From Roseobacter sinensis (GTDB lineage: Bacteria; Pseudomonadota; Alphaproteobacteria; Rhodobacterales; Rhodobacteraceae): a DNA stretch of 64,000 bases. Below the pieces are notes generated by a model that made no database searches, was not told where the DNA came from, and was given only the letters and a program-made list of their open reading frames with translations. The translations under genes were made by a program, and so were the position numbers. Shown here one piece after another: positions 45,401-54,869 of this stretch. Numbering within the stretch: position 1 is the stretch's first letter; each line of letters opens with the position of its first letter. Location: assembly GCF_025755255.1 (NCBI RefSeq), contig NZ_JALIEB010000021.1, positions 1 through 64,000 of the forward strand. Reading direction: 5' to 3'.

Positions 45401-46861
45401 GTGTCTGAACGTGTTGTTGTTATTGGAGGCGGGCCTGCTGGACTGACGGCGGCCTATGAATTGTCGAAAGTCGCGCCCGACCACACGCCCGTGGTCTTCG
45501 AAGCGAGCGACCTGGTCGGAGGAATCGCGCGCACCGAATGCCATAACGGCTATCGATTCGACATCGGTGGGCATCGCTTTTTCACCAAGGTGCGCGAAGT
45601 CGAAGAGATGTGGCACGAGGTGCTGGAGGACAACTTCATCACCGTGCCGCGCAAGAGCCGGATTTTCTATCGTGGGCAGTTTTTCGACTATCCTCTGCGC
45701 CTGTTCGACACGCTTGCGAAGATCGGCATCTACGAAGCGTTCCGCATATCCGCCAGCTATCTGAAATGGCAGGTGCGCCCCTATCCGAAGGAGGACAACT
45801 TCGAGGAGTGGGTGATCAACCGATTCGGCGGACGCCTCTACATGCATTTCTTCCGCAGCTATACCGAGAAGGTCTGGGGCATCAATCCGAAGAACATCCG
45901 AGCCGATTGGGCCGCGCAGCGAATCAAGAACCTGACGCTCACCAAAGCGGTCTGGAATGCCATATCCGGTGCGAACGATACAGCCTCGCTGATTGAGGAG
46001 TTCCAGTACCCGCGCCTTGGGCCCGGCATGATGTGGGAGAAGACCGCATCGCTTATCGAAGAGCGCGGCGGCGAGGTCCATATGCGCGCGGCCGTGACCA
46101 AGCTGCACCGGGTGGACAACCGCATCACCGCGGTCGATGTCGAGCGCTGGGACGAAAGCGGCCAGCCCTTGGGCACCGAGACGGTCGAGGGGGATGAATT
46201 CATCAACTCGATGGATCTGCAAAGCCTCGTGCTCGCCATGGATCCACCTGCACCGCCCCATGTCGTCGAAGCGGCCAAAAACCTGAACTACCGCGACTTC
46301 CTGATTGTCACGCTGGTGCTCGATCACGCGGACCCCTTCCCGGACAACTGGATTTACGTCCACAGCCCCGATGTAAAGGTCGGGCGGATCCAGAACTTCC
46401 GCGCCTGGTCGGCCGAGATGCTGCCCGATGCCAATACAGCCTCGATCGGCATGGAGTATTTCTGCCAGGAGGATGACGGTCTGTGGTCGATGAGCGACGA
46501 GGACCTGATCAAGCTGGCCGGGGCCGAGCTGGAACAGATCAACCTGGCCGGCAAAGAGCATGTGGTTGGCGGGTTCGTGATCCGGCAGCGGAAGGCCTAT
46601 CCAATCTACGACCCGCAGAGCAAGGACGCCCTTGACGTGGTGGCCGATTGGATCCGGGGGCTCGAAAACTTCCAGACCGTAGGGCGCAACGGCCTGCACC
46701 GCTACAACAACCAGGACCACTCCATGCTGACGGCAATGTATGCGGCCCGCAATATCGCTGGAAGTCAGGAAGACATCTGGTCGGTGAATGTCGATCGCTC
46801 TTACCACGAAGAGATGGAAGTGGATGAGGCCGAAGATCAGAAGCGCTACGCGGCGGAGTAG
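45401..46861 (+). CDS. NAD(P)/FAD-dependent oxidoreductase of the exopolysaccharide locus
   Basis: A 486-residue flavoprotein. The FAD motif VVVIGGGPAGLTAAYELS is at residues 5-22 and FDIGGHRFFTKV near 62-73 matches the UDP-galactopyranose-mutase/amine-oxidase-like group often seen with polysaccharide genes. SYTEKVWGINPKNI supports that group. The GTG at 45401 gives the FAD motif at the right distance; the frame is open upstream to 45266. It ends nine bases from the convergent GT2 gene. The exact reaction is unknown. Confidence 0.82.
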   Translation: MSERVVVIGGGPAGLTAAYELSKVAPDHTPVVFEASDLVGGIARTECHNGYRFDIGGHRFFTKVREVEEMWHEVLEDNFITVPRKSRIFYRGQFFDYPLRLFDTLAKIGIYEAFRISASYLKWQVRPYPKEDNFEEWVINRFGGRLYMHFFRSYTEKVWGINPKNIRADWAAQRIKNLTLTKAVWNAISGANDTASLIEEFQYPRLGPGMMWEKTASLIEERGGEVHMRAAVTKLHRVDNRITAVDVERWDESGQPLGTETVEGDEFINSMDLQSLVLAMDPPAPPHVVEAAKNLNYRDFLIVTLVLDHADPFPDNWIYVHSPDVKVGRIQNFRAWSAEMLPDANTASIGMEYFCQEDDGLWSMSDEDLIKLAGAELEQINLAGKEHVVGGFVIRQRKAYPIYDPQSKDALDVVADWIRGLENFQTVGRNGLHRYNNQDHSMLTAMYAARNIAGSQEDIWSVNVDRSYHEEMEVDEAEDQKRYAAE

Positions 46862-46870
46862 CGCAGCCGG

Positions 46871-47857
46871 TCAGACCAGCCTCAGCTTGACGAGCGCATA
46901 CCCCGCGCCGGCACAGAAATAGTGCAGCCACAAAACGCCGAGCGCCGCAACCGCCCCGCGCGGCCCGTCAAGCCGCGTGACCAGCGCCAGAAAGGACCGG
47001 TTGGTCATCGCCAGCGCCCCGATCGACCCGCAGGCAGCCAGGGGGCCGGCGGCGCCGACAACCGGAAGCGCTGCAAGGCAAAGCAGGCAGAAGCCGACCA
47101 GACCGACCGAGAGCTTGGCGCCCGACGAGACATTCAGGCTCTCCGGCGCCTGCCGCCCGGCCGCACTGGACATCAGTCGCGTCCAAGGCACGGCCCGATG
47201 CCACAAATCCGTGCGTATCATGCCCCGGACCGACCAGTACTTCTGGTGCGTGCCCTGGATGCTCGGGTCGAGTTCGATCTGGTATCCGGCCTGGTGCAGG
47301 CGCATGCCCAACTCGATGTCTTCCATCATGGCAACGCTGGCATCGAAGCCACCGATACTCTCGAACACCTCCCGCCGAATGGCGCCGAGACCGGTCCAGA
47401 ACGTGGAGGCAGGACCGGCGTTTTCGTGATGCACGTGGTGATGCAGCAGGTTGCGCAGCCGGCTCACCGTCTCGGGCCGGGTCGGTGTATCGTCATAGGA
47501 TCCGAACACGGCCGCCGGCGCATCCGGGCGCGAAAACCAGGCTAGAACCCGCTCACGCACATCTGGCCGGACAATTACATCCGCATCCACGAACAGGATG
47601 ATATCGGCGTCTGCAATTGCAGCGGCGCGGTTCCGCGCACCCGCAGCCCCCAAATTCCGCTCGAGGATCATCGGCTCAAGGCCGTGCTGCCTGACGATCT
47701 CAACCGTGTTGTCTCGCGATCCATCGTCGGCGACGACAATATCAGGCGCAGCGAAGCCCGCTGCGAAGAGCCCGCAGAGGCAGCTTTCCATGTAGGAGTC
47801 CGCGTTGTGCGCGGGCACAACGGCACAGATCGAAAGCGGTGGGCTATCGGCAGTCAT
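46871..47857 (-). CDS. glycosyltransferase family 2, membrane-anchored
   Basis: A 328-residue GT2 enzyme. It has ICAVVPAHNADSYMESCL, VVADDGSRDNT (first Asp pair), NLGAAGARNRAAAIADADII and DADV as the DxD metal site near residues 92-95. FDASVAMMEDIELGMRL holds the catalytic-base ED. Two C-terminal hydrophobic segments follow (LVGFCLLCLAALPVVG and LGVLWLHYFCAGAGYALV). It closes the exopolysaccharide locus. Confidence 0.87.
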   Translation of the reverse strand: MTADSPPLSICAVVPAHNADSYMESCLCGLFAAGFAAPDIVVADDGSRDNTVEIVRQHGLEPMILERNLGAAGARNRAAAIADADIILFVDADVIVRPDVRERVLAWFSRPDAPAAVFGSYDDTPTRPETVSRLRNLLHHHVHHENAGPASTFWTGLGAIRREVFESIGGFDASVAMMEDIELGMRLHQAGYQIELDPSIQGTHQKYWSVRGMIRTDLWHRAVPWTRLMSSAAGRQAPESLNVSSGAKLSVGLVGFCLLCLAALPVVGAAGPLAACGSIGALAMTNRSFLALVTRLDGPRGAVAALGVLWLHYFCAGAGYALVKLRLV

Positions 47858-47904
47858 GAACCTCTGTCACTTGTCATCTCGCCGGCCTCTGGCGCCGGTT
47901 TGGC

Positions 47905-47920
47905 GACACTTTAGAGTGTC
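47905..47920. promoter_or_regulatory. inverted repeat upstream of the GT2 gene
   Basis: GACACT and AGTGTC flank TTAG in a perfect 16-bp inverted repeat, 48 bases upstream of the GT2 start at 47857. It could be an operator, but no regulator is adjacent. Confidence 0.35.
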
Positions 47921-48032
47921 ACTCAAGCGCCCGCCATCGTGGATGGTGACTGGCATGCACGAAAGGCCGCTCAGAGACGCGGAATACAGCACATAGGCCT
48001 GCGTCCGCGCACCATGTTGATTCTCCCTCCAG

Positions 48033-48480
48033 TGAAGTGGTCCTCCGCCATGTGTAGGAAAACGGAGGAAAGAGATGGTCAACAAGCGAACGAAGTCGGA
48101 GCAAGTGAGCACGAAGGTCCGGCAGGTCGAGGTTCTGATTGGGCAAGGTATGCCGCGTCTGGATCGGATCCGGAAGACCGGCGTGATGGAACAGACGTTT
48201 TATCGCTGGAAGAAGAGATGCGGCCCAGCCGGCAAGGATCAATTGAAAGAACTGAAACGCCTTCGGAAAGAGAACGAGCGGTCAAGCAAAGCCGTTTGCG
48301 ACCGGAGGCTGGGCAAGTTGATCCTTGCCGAAACTGCGAAGGGAAATGTCTGAGGCCCGCCCGCCGCCCCGCCTGCATCGATCGTGTGTGCGTTGAACGG
48401 AATGTATCAGAGCGCCGCGCCTGCCGTGTTCTGAGGCAACAGCGATCCACACAACGCAAGGTGCCAGACGGGCGCCCTGA
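48033..48480 (+). mobile_element. IS3-family insertion sequence remnant
   Basis: The stretch starts with a terminal-like TGAAGTGGTCCTCC near 48029-48042 and holds an intact orfA (48075-48353). In the -1 frame, a piece of orfB follows from about 48350: RPARRPACIDRV, then VSERRACRVLRQQRSTQRKV. The -1 relation is the normal IS3 frameshift arrangement. The DDE core of orfB and the right end are missing, and no matching inverted terminal repeat was seen downstream, so the element is dead. Confidence 0.8.
48075..48353 (+). CDS. IS3-family transposase OrfA
   Basis: A 92-residue helix-turn-helix protein of the IS3 OrfA type: STKVRQVEVLIGQGMPRLDR, then GVMEQTFYRWKKR and DQLKELKRLRKENERSSKA (leucine-zipper part). 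Its length is normal, but with orfB destroyed it has no transposition partner here. GGAGGAAAGAG precedes the ATG. Confidence 0.8.
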   Translation: MVNKRTKSEQVSTKVRQVEVLIGQGMPRLDRIRKTGVMEQTFYRWKKRCGPAGKDQLKELKRLRKENERSSKAVCDRRLGKLILAETAKGNV

Positions 48481-48489
48481 CCTGGCGCC

Positions 48490-48844
48490 GGTCGGTGTTG
48501 GAGCGACTATGCCGAGGTCTCGAACTTGCACCGGAGGTCCTCGATCGCAGTCCCTTCAAGGTTTCTATTGGGCAAGCACAAAGCGCTGGAATTCTACGTG
48601 TCTTATCGCTGGTCCGCCGGTTGTGCTATTTGAAAAACCTTCCTCTGCATTCGACGCCGTCACGCAAAGGCAGACCGCGCACCTCATTGCCGACGTGCAA
48701 GCCGAGGCGGGTTTCGCCGCGCTGGTCATAAAGCGCGAACTTGGTTACGCCGCTACCGAGGCCGATGACATCGCGGTTCTGCGGACAAGTCAGATCGAAG
48801 AGATGGAGCCCGCAAAGGACTTTGCCTTTGCCTCCGCAAACTGA
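48490..48844 (+). pseudogene. broken ABC-transporter ATPase, C-terminal half with frameshift
   Basis: In one frame, VLERLCRGLELAPEVLDRSP then VSIGQAQSAGILRVL reads like the signature region of a dipeptide-type ABC ATPase. Near 48598 similarity moves to another frame with LIAGPPVVLFEKPSSAFDAV (degraded Walker B, normally LLFDEPTSALD) and continues ALVIKRELGYAATEADDIAV with a stop at 48842-48844. The Walker A half is absent, the Walker B Asp-Glu is Glu-Lys and the H-loop His is lost. The left edge meets the IS3 remnant, which suggests insertion and deletion. Confidence 0.7.
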
Positions 48845-48846
48845 CT

Positions 48847-49440
48847 ATGGCCGCACCCTGCGAGACGCCACCCTGGCGCTTGGGGACTGGAGCGTGTCGC
48901 TTGGTGCAGATCGCCCTCAGCTTTCGTCTGCGGGCGGCTTTGGTTGTGTTCGGCACACCCGTCGCAGCTCTTACGCTGCCTTGGCAGGCGCCCGGTGATC
49001 CTGCCCTCGCCCTAGCGCTGGCCCGGTTTCCAGCGCAGGTGATCAAACGGGTCCGCCCAGAAGCCAAGTTCTGCCCTGCATCCCTCAATTGGTTCGGCCC
49101 TATTTGCCGGGGCGGCTTCGGGCAATCCTCCCTACCGGGTCGCGACGTCCAGCCAGACCGTGTGGCGGTCATGTCCTATACCTTACCGCTTGCGTTGCTC
49201 GGGTCGGCTATCGCTCTCGCGCATATCGCAATGACACTCTGCTTCCGATACGCCGAAGCCTCGCGGTTGGTCGCATTCGAGTACATTGCGCTTCTTCGGC
49301 CAGTCCTCGCGGAGTTGTTGATTTTTGGACTACCCATATCGACCAACTTACCGCTCGTGCTGGGCGGGGCCGTGATTGCTGCCGCAGAACGCCAATCACC
49401 CAAACATGTGGAGCGACGTGAGCCCCCCGGGACGGCTTGA
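48847..49440 (+). pseudogene. degraded EamA/DMT-type transporter fragment
   Basis: The frame is open for 197 codons, but only the last 90 residues look like a protein family: LGSAIALAHIAMTLCFRYAE, ASRLVAFEYIALLRPVLAEL and LPLVLGGAVIAAAE. These are the final helices of a drug/metabolite transporter. The first half (48847-49160) is not recognisable as DMT helices 1-5. The full family length is about 290 residues. It is probably a non-functional remnant. Confidence 0.55.
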
Positions 49441-49654
49441 GCGGGTTCGTGTCAACGAGCCGCACATCCTCTCAGAAAGCTCACTTCCCGGCACAGCCTC
49501 AAGAATCAAGGCCCCCGCCTGCAGGGCCTACGATGCATAAGGTAGGTCGACGCAACACATGCCCGGAGGAGCGCCAAAAAAAGTGTTCTGCGCGCTGCGA
49601 TGGCTCCGCAAAACAGCCTCGCAATCGGTCGGCAACCCTGCGAGACTGTCGTGC

Positions 49655-51052
49655 CTACTGCGCCATAATCGACTGAGGCACGAGCCCGTCGTTTAGCCAC
49701 GCTTCGAGGGGTGTGAGAGGATCCAGCGAGGCCGCATTAATACCCCCCAGTCCAGGCAGGATTCCACAGTGATCCAAACCGGGGACCATGAAAAGCGCCA
49801 CGTTTTCCTTCAGCACGTCTTCCCCACCCGCAGCTTCAGAGGCCTGTTCGTACCACTCCACTGTCTTATATGGCGTCACGATCGCATCGGCCCAGCCATG
49901 AAAAACGATCATCTTTCCGCCGGCTTGGCGAAACGCCGAGATATCCGGATTGTCACCGTTATAGGCTTCAGATGAGGCCCGCATACGCGACGGGTCGGTT
50001 TCGAAATCAAAGTCCATGGGTGTCCAGTTCGGGCCGGGGTCTTCGTCGAACGCCATGTACCTTCCGAAACCGCTCGCAAACGCCGGCACAAGCTTTCCGT
50101 TCCCTTCTGCATTCCCGGTCAGCCACAACCACCAGAAGGTCTCAGATCCTTCAGGGACACCTCCGGGGTAAAGCTGCTCACCAGCCGCATTCCGCGGCCC
50201 TGTGCGCCATTTACCAAGCGTGTCGAGTTGCTGGTTTGTCAGTCCAAGACCCTCATAGCTGATGCGACATTGACGCGGATCAGCAATCGCGCCGTCTTCA
50301 ACGCCGTCAACAGCATCGCATTGATCCATCACTGCTTGTCCAATGACGCTCGCTTCATCAGGCCCCAGAATCTGCGAGCCATCTGCCGCTGTGTTCGCTT
50401 GAACGTTCCACGACATCTTGGTGGCCACAAGACCGGGATAATCCATGGCTGGCGCGCCTGAGATTATGCCGTCAAACATCTCCGGATAGCGAAGTGAGGC
50501 GACATGGGCCATGCGCCCTCCGGTTGAGCATCCCTGGAAAATCGCCTGTTCCGAGGCGCGGCCGTAAAAGGCTTCTATCAGCGTATTGGCCACACGGTTT
50601 GTCTCACCGATAGAGCGCCACCCCCAGTCCCGTTCGGCATGCGGATTGTTGTAAGCCCATCCGGCATCCACCACGGACAACGCGTGGTGACCGCTGTCGG
50701 ATGTCGCGGTCGCGTAGCCGCGCTCAAGCCCCGGCCTCATTGCATTGATCCAGCTTGAGCCTGCATCGGCGCGTCCGAGAATGCCGCAAAACCCACCGCA
50801 GCCAGCTTGGTAGTAGTTGCCATTCCAGTCCTCGACTGGCAGGCGAACTTCGATAGAAATGGCGGGCAGAGCTGTCGCCCGGACTTCGCAATAAGCCGGA
50901 AGGGTCTCAGAGGCCGAAATGACACGCGCAGATGTAACGTGCGCAGCAGACATAACGACATTGCGCAGTTCTGAACAGTCATCAGAGCTTTGCTGTGCGG
51001 CGACAGGCAGTCCAGCACACGCAAAGACAATGCCAGGCAGTAGTCTGATCAT
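49655..51052 (-). CDS. tannase/feruloyl esterase-family secreted hydrolase
   Basis: A 465-residue alpha/beta hydrolase with a signal peptide of about 20 residues (MIRLLPGIVFACAGLPVAAQ). The nucleophile lies in FQGCSTGGRMAH near residues 180-190. Other family segments are NGNYYQAGCGGFCGIL, GYATATSDSGHH, GIISGAPAMDY, FHGWADAIVTP (catalytic Asp) and MVPGLDHC (catalytic His next to Cys). The family cleaves phenolic esters (tannase, feruloyl esterase, MHETase). ATG 51052 follows GGAGGA by eight bases. It would feed phenolic acids, but no pathway gene for them is adjacent. Confidence 0.88.
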   Translation of the reverse strand: MIRLLPGIVFACAGLPVAAQQSSDDCSELRNVVMSAAHVTSARVISASETLPAYCEVRATALPAISIEVRLPVEDWNGNYYQAGCGGFCGILGRADAGSSWINAMRPGLERGYATATSDSGHHALSVVDAGWAYNNPHAERDWGWRSIGETNRVANTLIEAFYGRASEQAIFQGCSTGGRMAHVASLRYPEMFDGIISGAPAMDYPGLVATKMSWNVQANTAADGSQILGPDEASVIGQAVMDQCDAVDGVEDGAIADPRQCRISYEGLGLTNQQLDTLGKWRTGPRNAAGEQLYPGGVPEGSETFWWLWLTGNAEGNGKLVPAFASGFGRYMAFDEDPGPNWTPMDFDFETDPSRMRASSEAYNGDNPDISAFRQAGGKMIVFHGWADAIVTPYKTVEWYEQASEAAGGEDVLKENVALFMVPGLDHCGILPGLGGINAASLDPLTPLEAWLNDGLVPQSIMAQ

Positions 51053-51449
51053 ATCACAACTCCTCCGAAGTCTTGGCTTACGCGGCCAGTATCGATCCTG
51101 AGGTTGGACGACACAAGAATTTCCGAGAAGTGATTGTTCACACAACTCATCACCACCAAACGGATTTGGACTTCTTTTCAGAAGGTGCGGCCGGTTTATC
51201 CGCGCCTTGCAAGTTCACGAACTGCGACTTCCCTTTCCTTATGCGAATGGCAGCGATACGGACTGCAACGGCTGCATCTCAATACGTGATCGGCTGACCG
51301 CTTTGGGCTGGTCCTTGAGGGGTGGATCTCGAAGCTAGGCTATGGACGATAGGCCCCCTAAAGTATTGGGGATAAAAGCTTTCCGGATTTATGCATCGCC
51401 GCGAGTGCCGGCATTTGTATGTTTCTCGGTTTGCGTGCACCTTCGCGCT
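51053..51449. other. 397-base stretch with no gene
   Basis: I see no coding signal or RNA gene here. It holds the upstream regions of the divergent esterase (minus) and MFS (plus) genes. The MFS frame is open back to 51342 but without a ribosome site or conserved residues. Confidence 0.5.
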
Positions 51450-52661
51450 ATGATCCCAGCGGCCCTGAAGTCCGAAGACCTGCAAAAGCTCCTGTTGGCA
51501 CAACTTCCCGCGGACTTCGCGGATTGGTTGGACTTTGTCGCCATCGGCACACTACTGGCATTTGTCTGGGACGCCCCAAACTATGCCTATGCATTTCTCG
51601 CCGTGGGTATGGGAGCACCGTATCTGATCATCGGGCCGTTTGCAGGGGCTCTTGTTGATCGGTTGTCGGTTCGCAGCGTTTTGATTTGGAGCAATGTGGG
51701 ACGTGCACTTGCTACCGGTGCTCTGCTCTTCGCCGCGGACTGGGTGGTGCTTGTTTTCCTCGTCGCGGTCAGAAGTTCGGTGGACAGCTTCTTTGGTCCA
51801 GCCAAGCAGGCGGCGATCCAAGCACTGACCACTTCGGAAAACCGCACGTCTGCAAACGGTTTGAGCCATGGCATCAATCAGGCTTCGAAGATCGTTGCAC
51901 CGAGCGCCGGGGGCACGTTCTTGATCTGGTTTGCCCCGTCGATCATTTTTGTCATCAATGCAGCGATTTCCCTTTCCGCGGCACTGCTGTGTGCCCGGTT
52001 GAAGGAGGTCGAGAGGTCTGAGAGGTCAACGAAAGTTGGTGAGAATGGTCTGTGGAGTGACGTCCAAGACGGGCTGACGTACGTCCGATCGCAAGCGACC
52101 GTGAGAACAGTCCTGCTGATGATGGCAGCTATGTACTTTGCGATGTTCATCTACGACACTTTCATCGCGCCACTCACGCAAAGTCTTGGGTTTGAGCAAC
52201 AGCATTTGGGCTACGCGCTCGCTGCTGTCGGCGCCGGGGGTGTCATCGGATCGATTGTCTTTTCGATCTTGCCTGAGTTGAGACAGCCGCAAAGGTGGAT
52301 CGCTATCGGCACCTTCTCCGGTGGCGCAATGCTGCTCGTCTTGGGCATCTCCGATCTTTTGGCAGCTTCCCGGGGCATCCAATTCTTCATTCTGATCTTT
52401 CTAACTTTGGGGCTGACAACCGCTATGACGATGGTCCCGATCCGTATCGTCCTCCAGAACACCGTGCCGCCAGACAGAATGGGTTCCGTAACTGCGTTGA
52501 GCGAGGCCGCAAACACCATGGCACTGCTGACCGCACCATTTGCGGGCGCCGTGCTGGTCACATTGTTCTCCGTCCGTGCACCTTTTACAGTTGGCGGCTG
52601 CATTCTTGTGATCGCGGGACTTCTGATTTCGCGCCTCAATTTGGGTCGACCCAAAAGCTGA
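51450..52661 (+). CDS. MFS transporter
   Basis: A 403-residue major facilitator protein with about 11-12 helices. The N-terminus is AQLPADFADWLDFVAIGTLL, then GAPYLIIGPFAGALVDRL with the A-motif region between helices 2 and 3. Later helices include VLLMMAAMYFAMFIYDTFIA and FAGAVLVTLFSVRAPFTVGG. ATG 51450 places the first helix about 20 residues in. The group resembles multidrug or siderophore exporters (MFS_3-like); the substrate is unknown. Codon choice is less GC-biased than in the first 40 kb. Confidence 0.78.
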   Translation: MIPAALKSEDLQKLLLAQLPADFADWLDFVAIGTLLAFVWDAPNYAYAFLAVGMGAPYLIIGPFAGALVDRLSVRSVLIWSNVGRALATGALLFAADWVVLVFLVAVRSSVDSFFGPAKQAAIQALTTSENRTSANGLSHGINQASKIVAPSAGGTFLIWFAPSIIFVINAAISLSAALLCARLKEVERSERSTKVGENGLWSDVQDGLTYVRSQATVRTVLLMMAAMYFAMFIYDTFIAPLTQSLGFEQQHLGYALAAVGAGGVIGSIVFSILPELRQPQRWIAIGTFSGGAMLLVLGISDLLAASRGIQFFILIFLTLGLTTAMTMVPIRIVLQNTVPPDRMGSVTALSEAANTMALLTAPFAGAVLVTLFSVRAPFTVGGCILVIAGLLISRLNLGRPKS

Positions 52662-52879
52662 CCTCCAAGGCCACATGGGGACGACTGCGCCGTCCGGCGA
52701 CTTGTGAGGCGCGCTTCGCAACTTCGCTGCGAGTAAAACGAGGGATGCGTGTGCCATAAGGTCAAACAGAGCAAGATGCGGATGATCAGCCGCTGCTTTT
52801 GACCATAGCGCCCGCTGATCTGGTCAGAATTTGTCAAGGGTGATTGGCTATAGTGACCTCTGGTGCGGAGAGCTCAGGC

Positions 52880-53326
52880 ATGGACAATCGACTGCTTCAC
52901 GATTTCGCGGAGATCGCGTCCGATTGGTTTTGGGAAACCGATGCGGAGCATCGGTTTACCTTCTTTTCCGATCGCCTCAGTGAGGTTGTCGGTGTCCCTG
53001 CGGAAACCTTTCTGGGCATCAGTCGCGCTGAGGTCCCGAAAGGCTCCTTTGAAGAGGACCTGTGGAAGGCGCATATTGCGGATCTTCAAGCGCGTCGGCC
53101 TTTCCGCGATTTTTTATACCAGGCAAAACGACCGGCGGACGGGTCAACCTTCTGGGTGCGCACATCAGGTCAGCCGGTCTTTTCCGAAGATGGCACTTTT
53201 TTGGGATACCGTGGCACCGGTTCCGATGTCACCGCTGAAGTCTTGGCCCGCCAACAACTGGAGCAATCGAACGCAGAGCTGAAGGAACGCAACTCCGATC
53301 TTCTCAATGCCAAACGCACCATTTAG
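52880..53326 (+). CDS. PAS-domain part of an interrupted PAS-GGDEF-EAL protein
   Basis: A 148-residue product with a PAS domain: LHDFAEIASDWFWETDAEHR, FTFFSDRLSEVVGV and FLGYRGTGSDVTAEV, followed by a coiled linker ending NAKRTI. The TAG stop at 53324-53326 is followed in the same frame by CGG ATG GCA, and the joined reading is RTI-stop-RMAYEDTLTG. The normal linker motif is RTIERMAYxDxLTG, so the TAG replaces a Glu codon (GAG to TAG). ATG 52880 has GGAGAG upstream; TTG 52844 would add twelve residues. Confidence 0.82.
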   Translation: MDNRLLHDFAEIASDWFWETDAEHRFTFFSDRLSEVVGVPAETFLGISRAEVPKGSFEEDLWKAHIADLQARRPFRDFLYQAKRPADGSTFWVRTSGQPVFSEDGTFLGYRGTGSDVTAEVLARQQLEQSNAELKERNSDLLNAKRTI

Positions 53327-53329
53327 CGG

Positions 53330-54622
53330 ATGGCATATGAAGACACGCTGACAGGATTGAAAAACCGCCGGTTTATCGAGGATGAACTCGGACGGCGGGC
53401 TGGCGAAACGGGACGTTCGACGCACGTCCTTCACATGGATCTGGACCGCTTCAAGCAAATAAACGACACGCTTGGACATGCGGCCGGAGACGCGGTTCTT
53501 CGCGTGGTTGCCAAACGGCTGCGATCCTGCTTCCCACCCCCGGCGATCATCGGGAGGATGGGGGGTGACGAATTCATCGTTCTCGTCGACACCCCCGATC
53601 CGGGTGGCCTGTTAGACCAAGCGAACCGAGCGATACGAGACATTCGTCAAAAGATCTCACTGGGAGAGGCATCTGTCGATCCGGGCGCCAGCTTCGGCAT
53701 TGCTCTCGGAGGGACGTCGGAGGACAGCGTGCAGCACTTGCTGTCGAAGGCGGATCTGGCGCTTTACGAAGCAAAGGCGCTGGGTCGAAATCGCGCAGAA
53801 CTTTTCACACCGGAGCTCCACAACAGGGTGACCGAAGAGAAGGCACTTGCCAGAGACCTGCAGTTGGGCGTTCAGAACAATGAGATCGAAACGTGGTTTC
53901 AGCCACAAATCGACGCGGTGTCAGGTCGTCTTGCGGGTGCTGAGGCTTTGATGCGCTGGCATTGCCGGCAGCGCGGCGTTTTGGCACCGGACAGATTCAT
54001 GCCAACAGCGGACGCCCTGGGACTCATGCCGCAGATCGACAGCATTGTTCTCCGAAAGGCATTGAAGTTCGCCCAACAGATGGCCGAGGATGGTCACGTC
54101 CTGCCCCGCCTTTCCATCAATGTCTGTTCGGATCGCCTGACCGACAGCTCCATTGTAGATGACGTTCGTACGCTTTGGTTGGATAGGCGAACCCAATTGT
54201 CCTTCGAGTTGGTCGAGACGGTGACGTTCGACGGGAAGATGAGCGAAATCATCAAACACAACCTCGATCGCTTGCGCGAGATCGGTGTCTCACTGGAGAT
54301 TGATGACTTCGGTACCGGTCACGCGTCGATTACAGCGTTGCTCCAAGTCGAACCCGACTTCTTGAAGATTGATCGCTCTCTCGTGGCAAGTGTCTTGAGC
54401 GATTTGAAGTGCCGCCGCCTTGTGAGCCATGTCATCCATATGGCAGAAGCCATGAACATAGCTGGCATCGCGGAAGGGGTCGAAACCCAAAATCAGGCTC
54501 TTTGCCTTGCCGATCTCGGGTGCCATCAACTCCAGGGCTTCTATATTGCCGCTCCGATGCCTGCGTCTCGCTTCGAAAGCTTTCTCAGAACCTCTCCGAC
54601 CCGGTTAACTTCGACCGGATAA
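53330..54622 (+). CDS. GGDEF-EAL part of an interrupted cyclic-di-GMP protein
   Basis: A 430-residue continuation in the same frame as the PAS part. The diguanylate cyclase has MGGDEF intact near residues 80-85. The phosphodiesterase domain has EAL (AGAEALMRW), NVCSDRL, FELVETV, EIDDFGTGHAS, LKIDRS and AEGVETQ, so all catalytic residues look present. No separate strong ribosome site precedes the ATG at 53330. Translation would need re-initiation three bases after the stop or suppression of the amber codon, otherwise it is silent. It controls c-di-GMP level if made. Confidence 0.82.
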   Translation: MAYEDTLTGLKNRRFIEDELGRRAGETGRSTHVLHMDLDRFKQINDTLGHAAGDAVLRVVAKRLRSCFPPPAIIGRMGGDEFIVLVDTPDPGGLLDQANRAIRDIRQKISLGEASVDPGASFGIALGGTSEDSVQHLLSKADLALYEAKALGRNRAELFTPELHNRVTEEKALARDLQLGVQNNEIETWFQPQIDAVSGRLAGAEALMRWHCRQRGVLAPDRFMPTADALGLMPQIDSIVLRKALKFAQQMAEDGHVLPRLSINVCSDRLTDSSIVDDVRTLWLDRRTQLSFELVETVTFDGKMSEIIKHNLDRLREIGVSLEIDDFGTGHASITALLQVEPDFLKIDRSLVASVLSDLKCRRLVSHVIHMAEAMNIAGIAEGVETQNQALCLADLGCHQLQGFYIAAPMPASRFESFLRTSPTRLTSTG

Positions 54623-54869
54623 GAGGCTCTCTTTCCACAAGACCATGAATGGCAGTTTTGGGTCGCGTCGATGCGGCTTGTTCTTCGAGGACGAGACACT
54701 GCGCTGCGACCGAGGGAGGGGAAATGCTCGCGGGCTGAGCCCGGCTTGCGCGTCGCGCGGTCGCAGCACGGATGTTGCCCCAGCACCTCTGCCGACAATC
54801 CCCCGGCAACTGAAGGAGCCGCTGACCCCAGCACAATTCCGAACCCCAGTTCAGTGACCTTTGCGGGCA

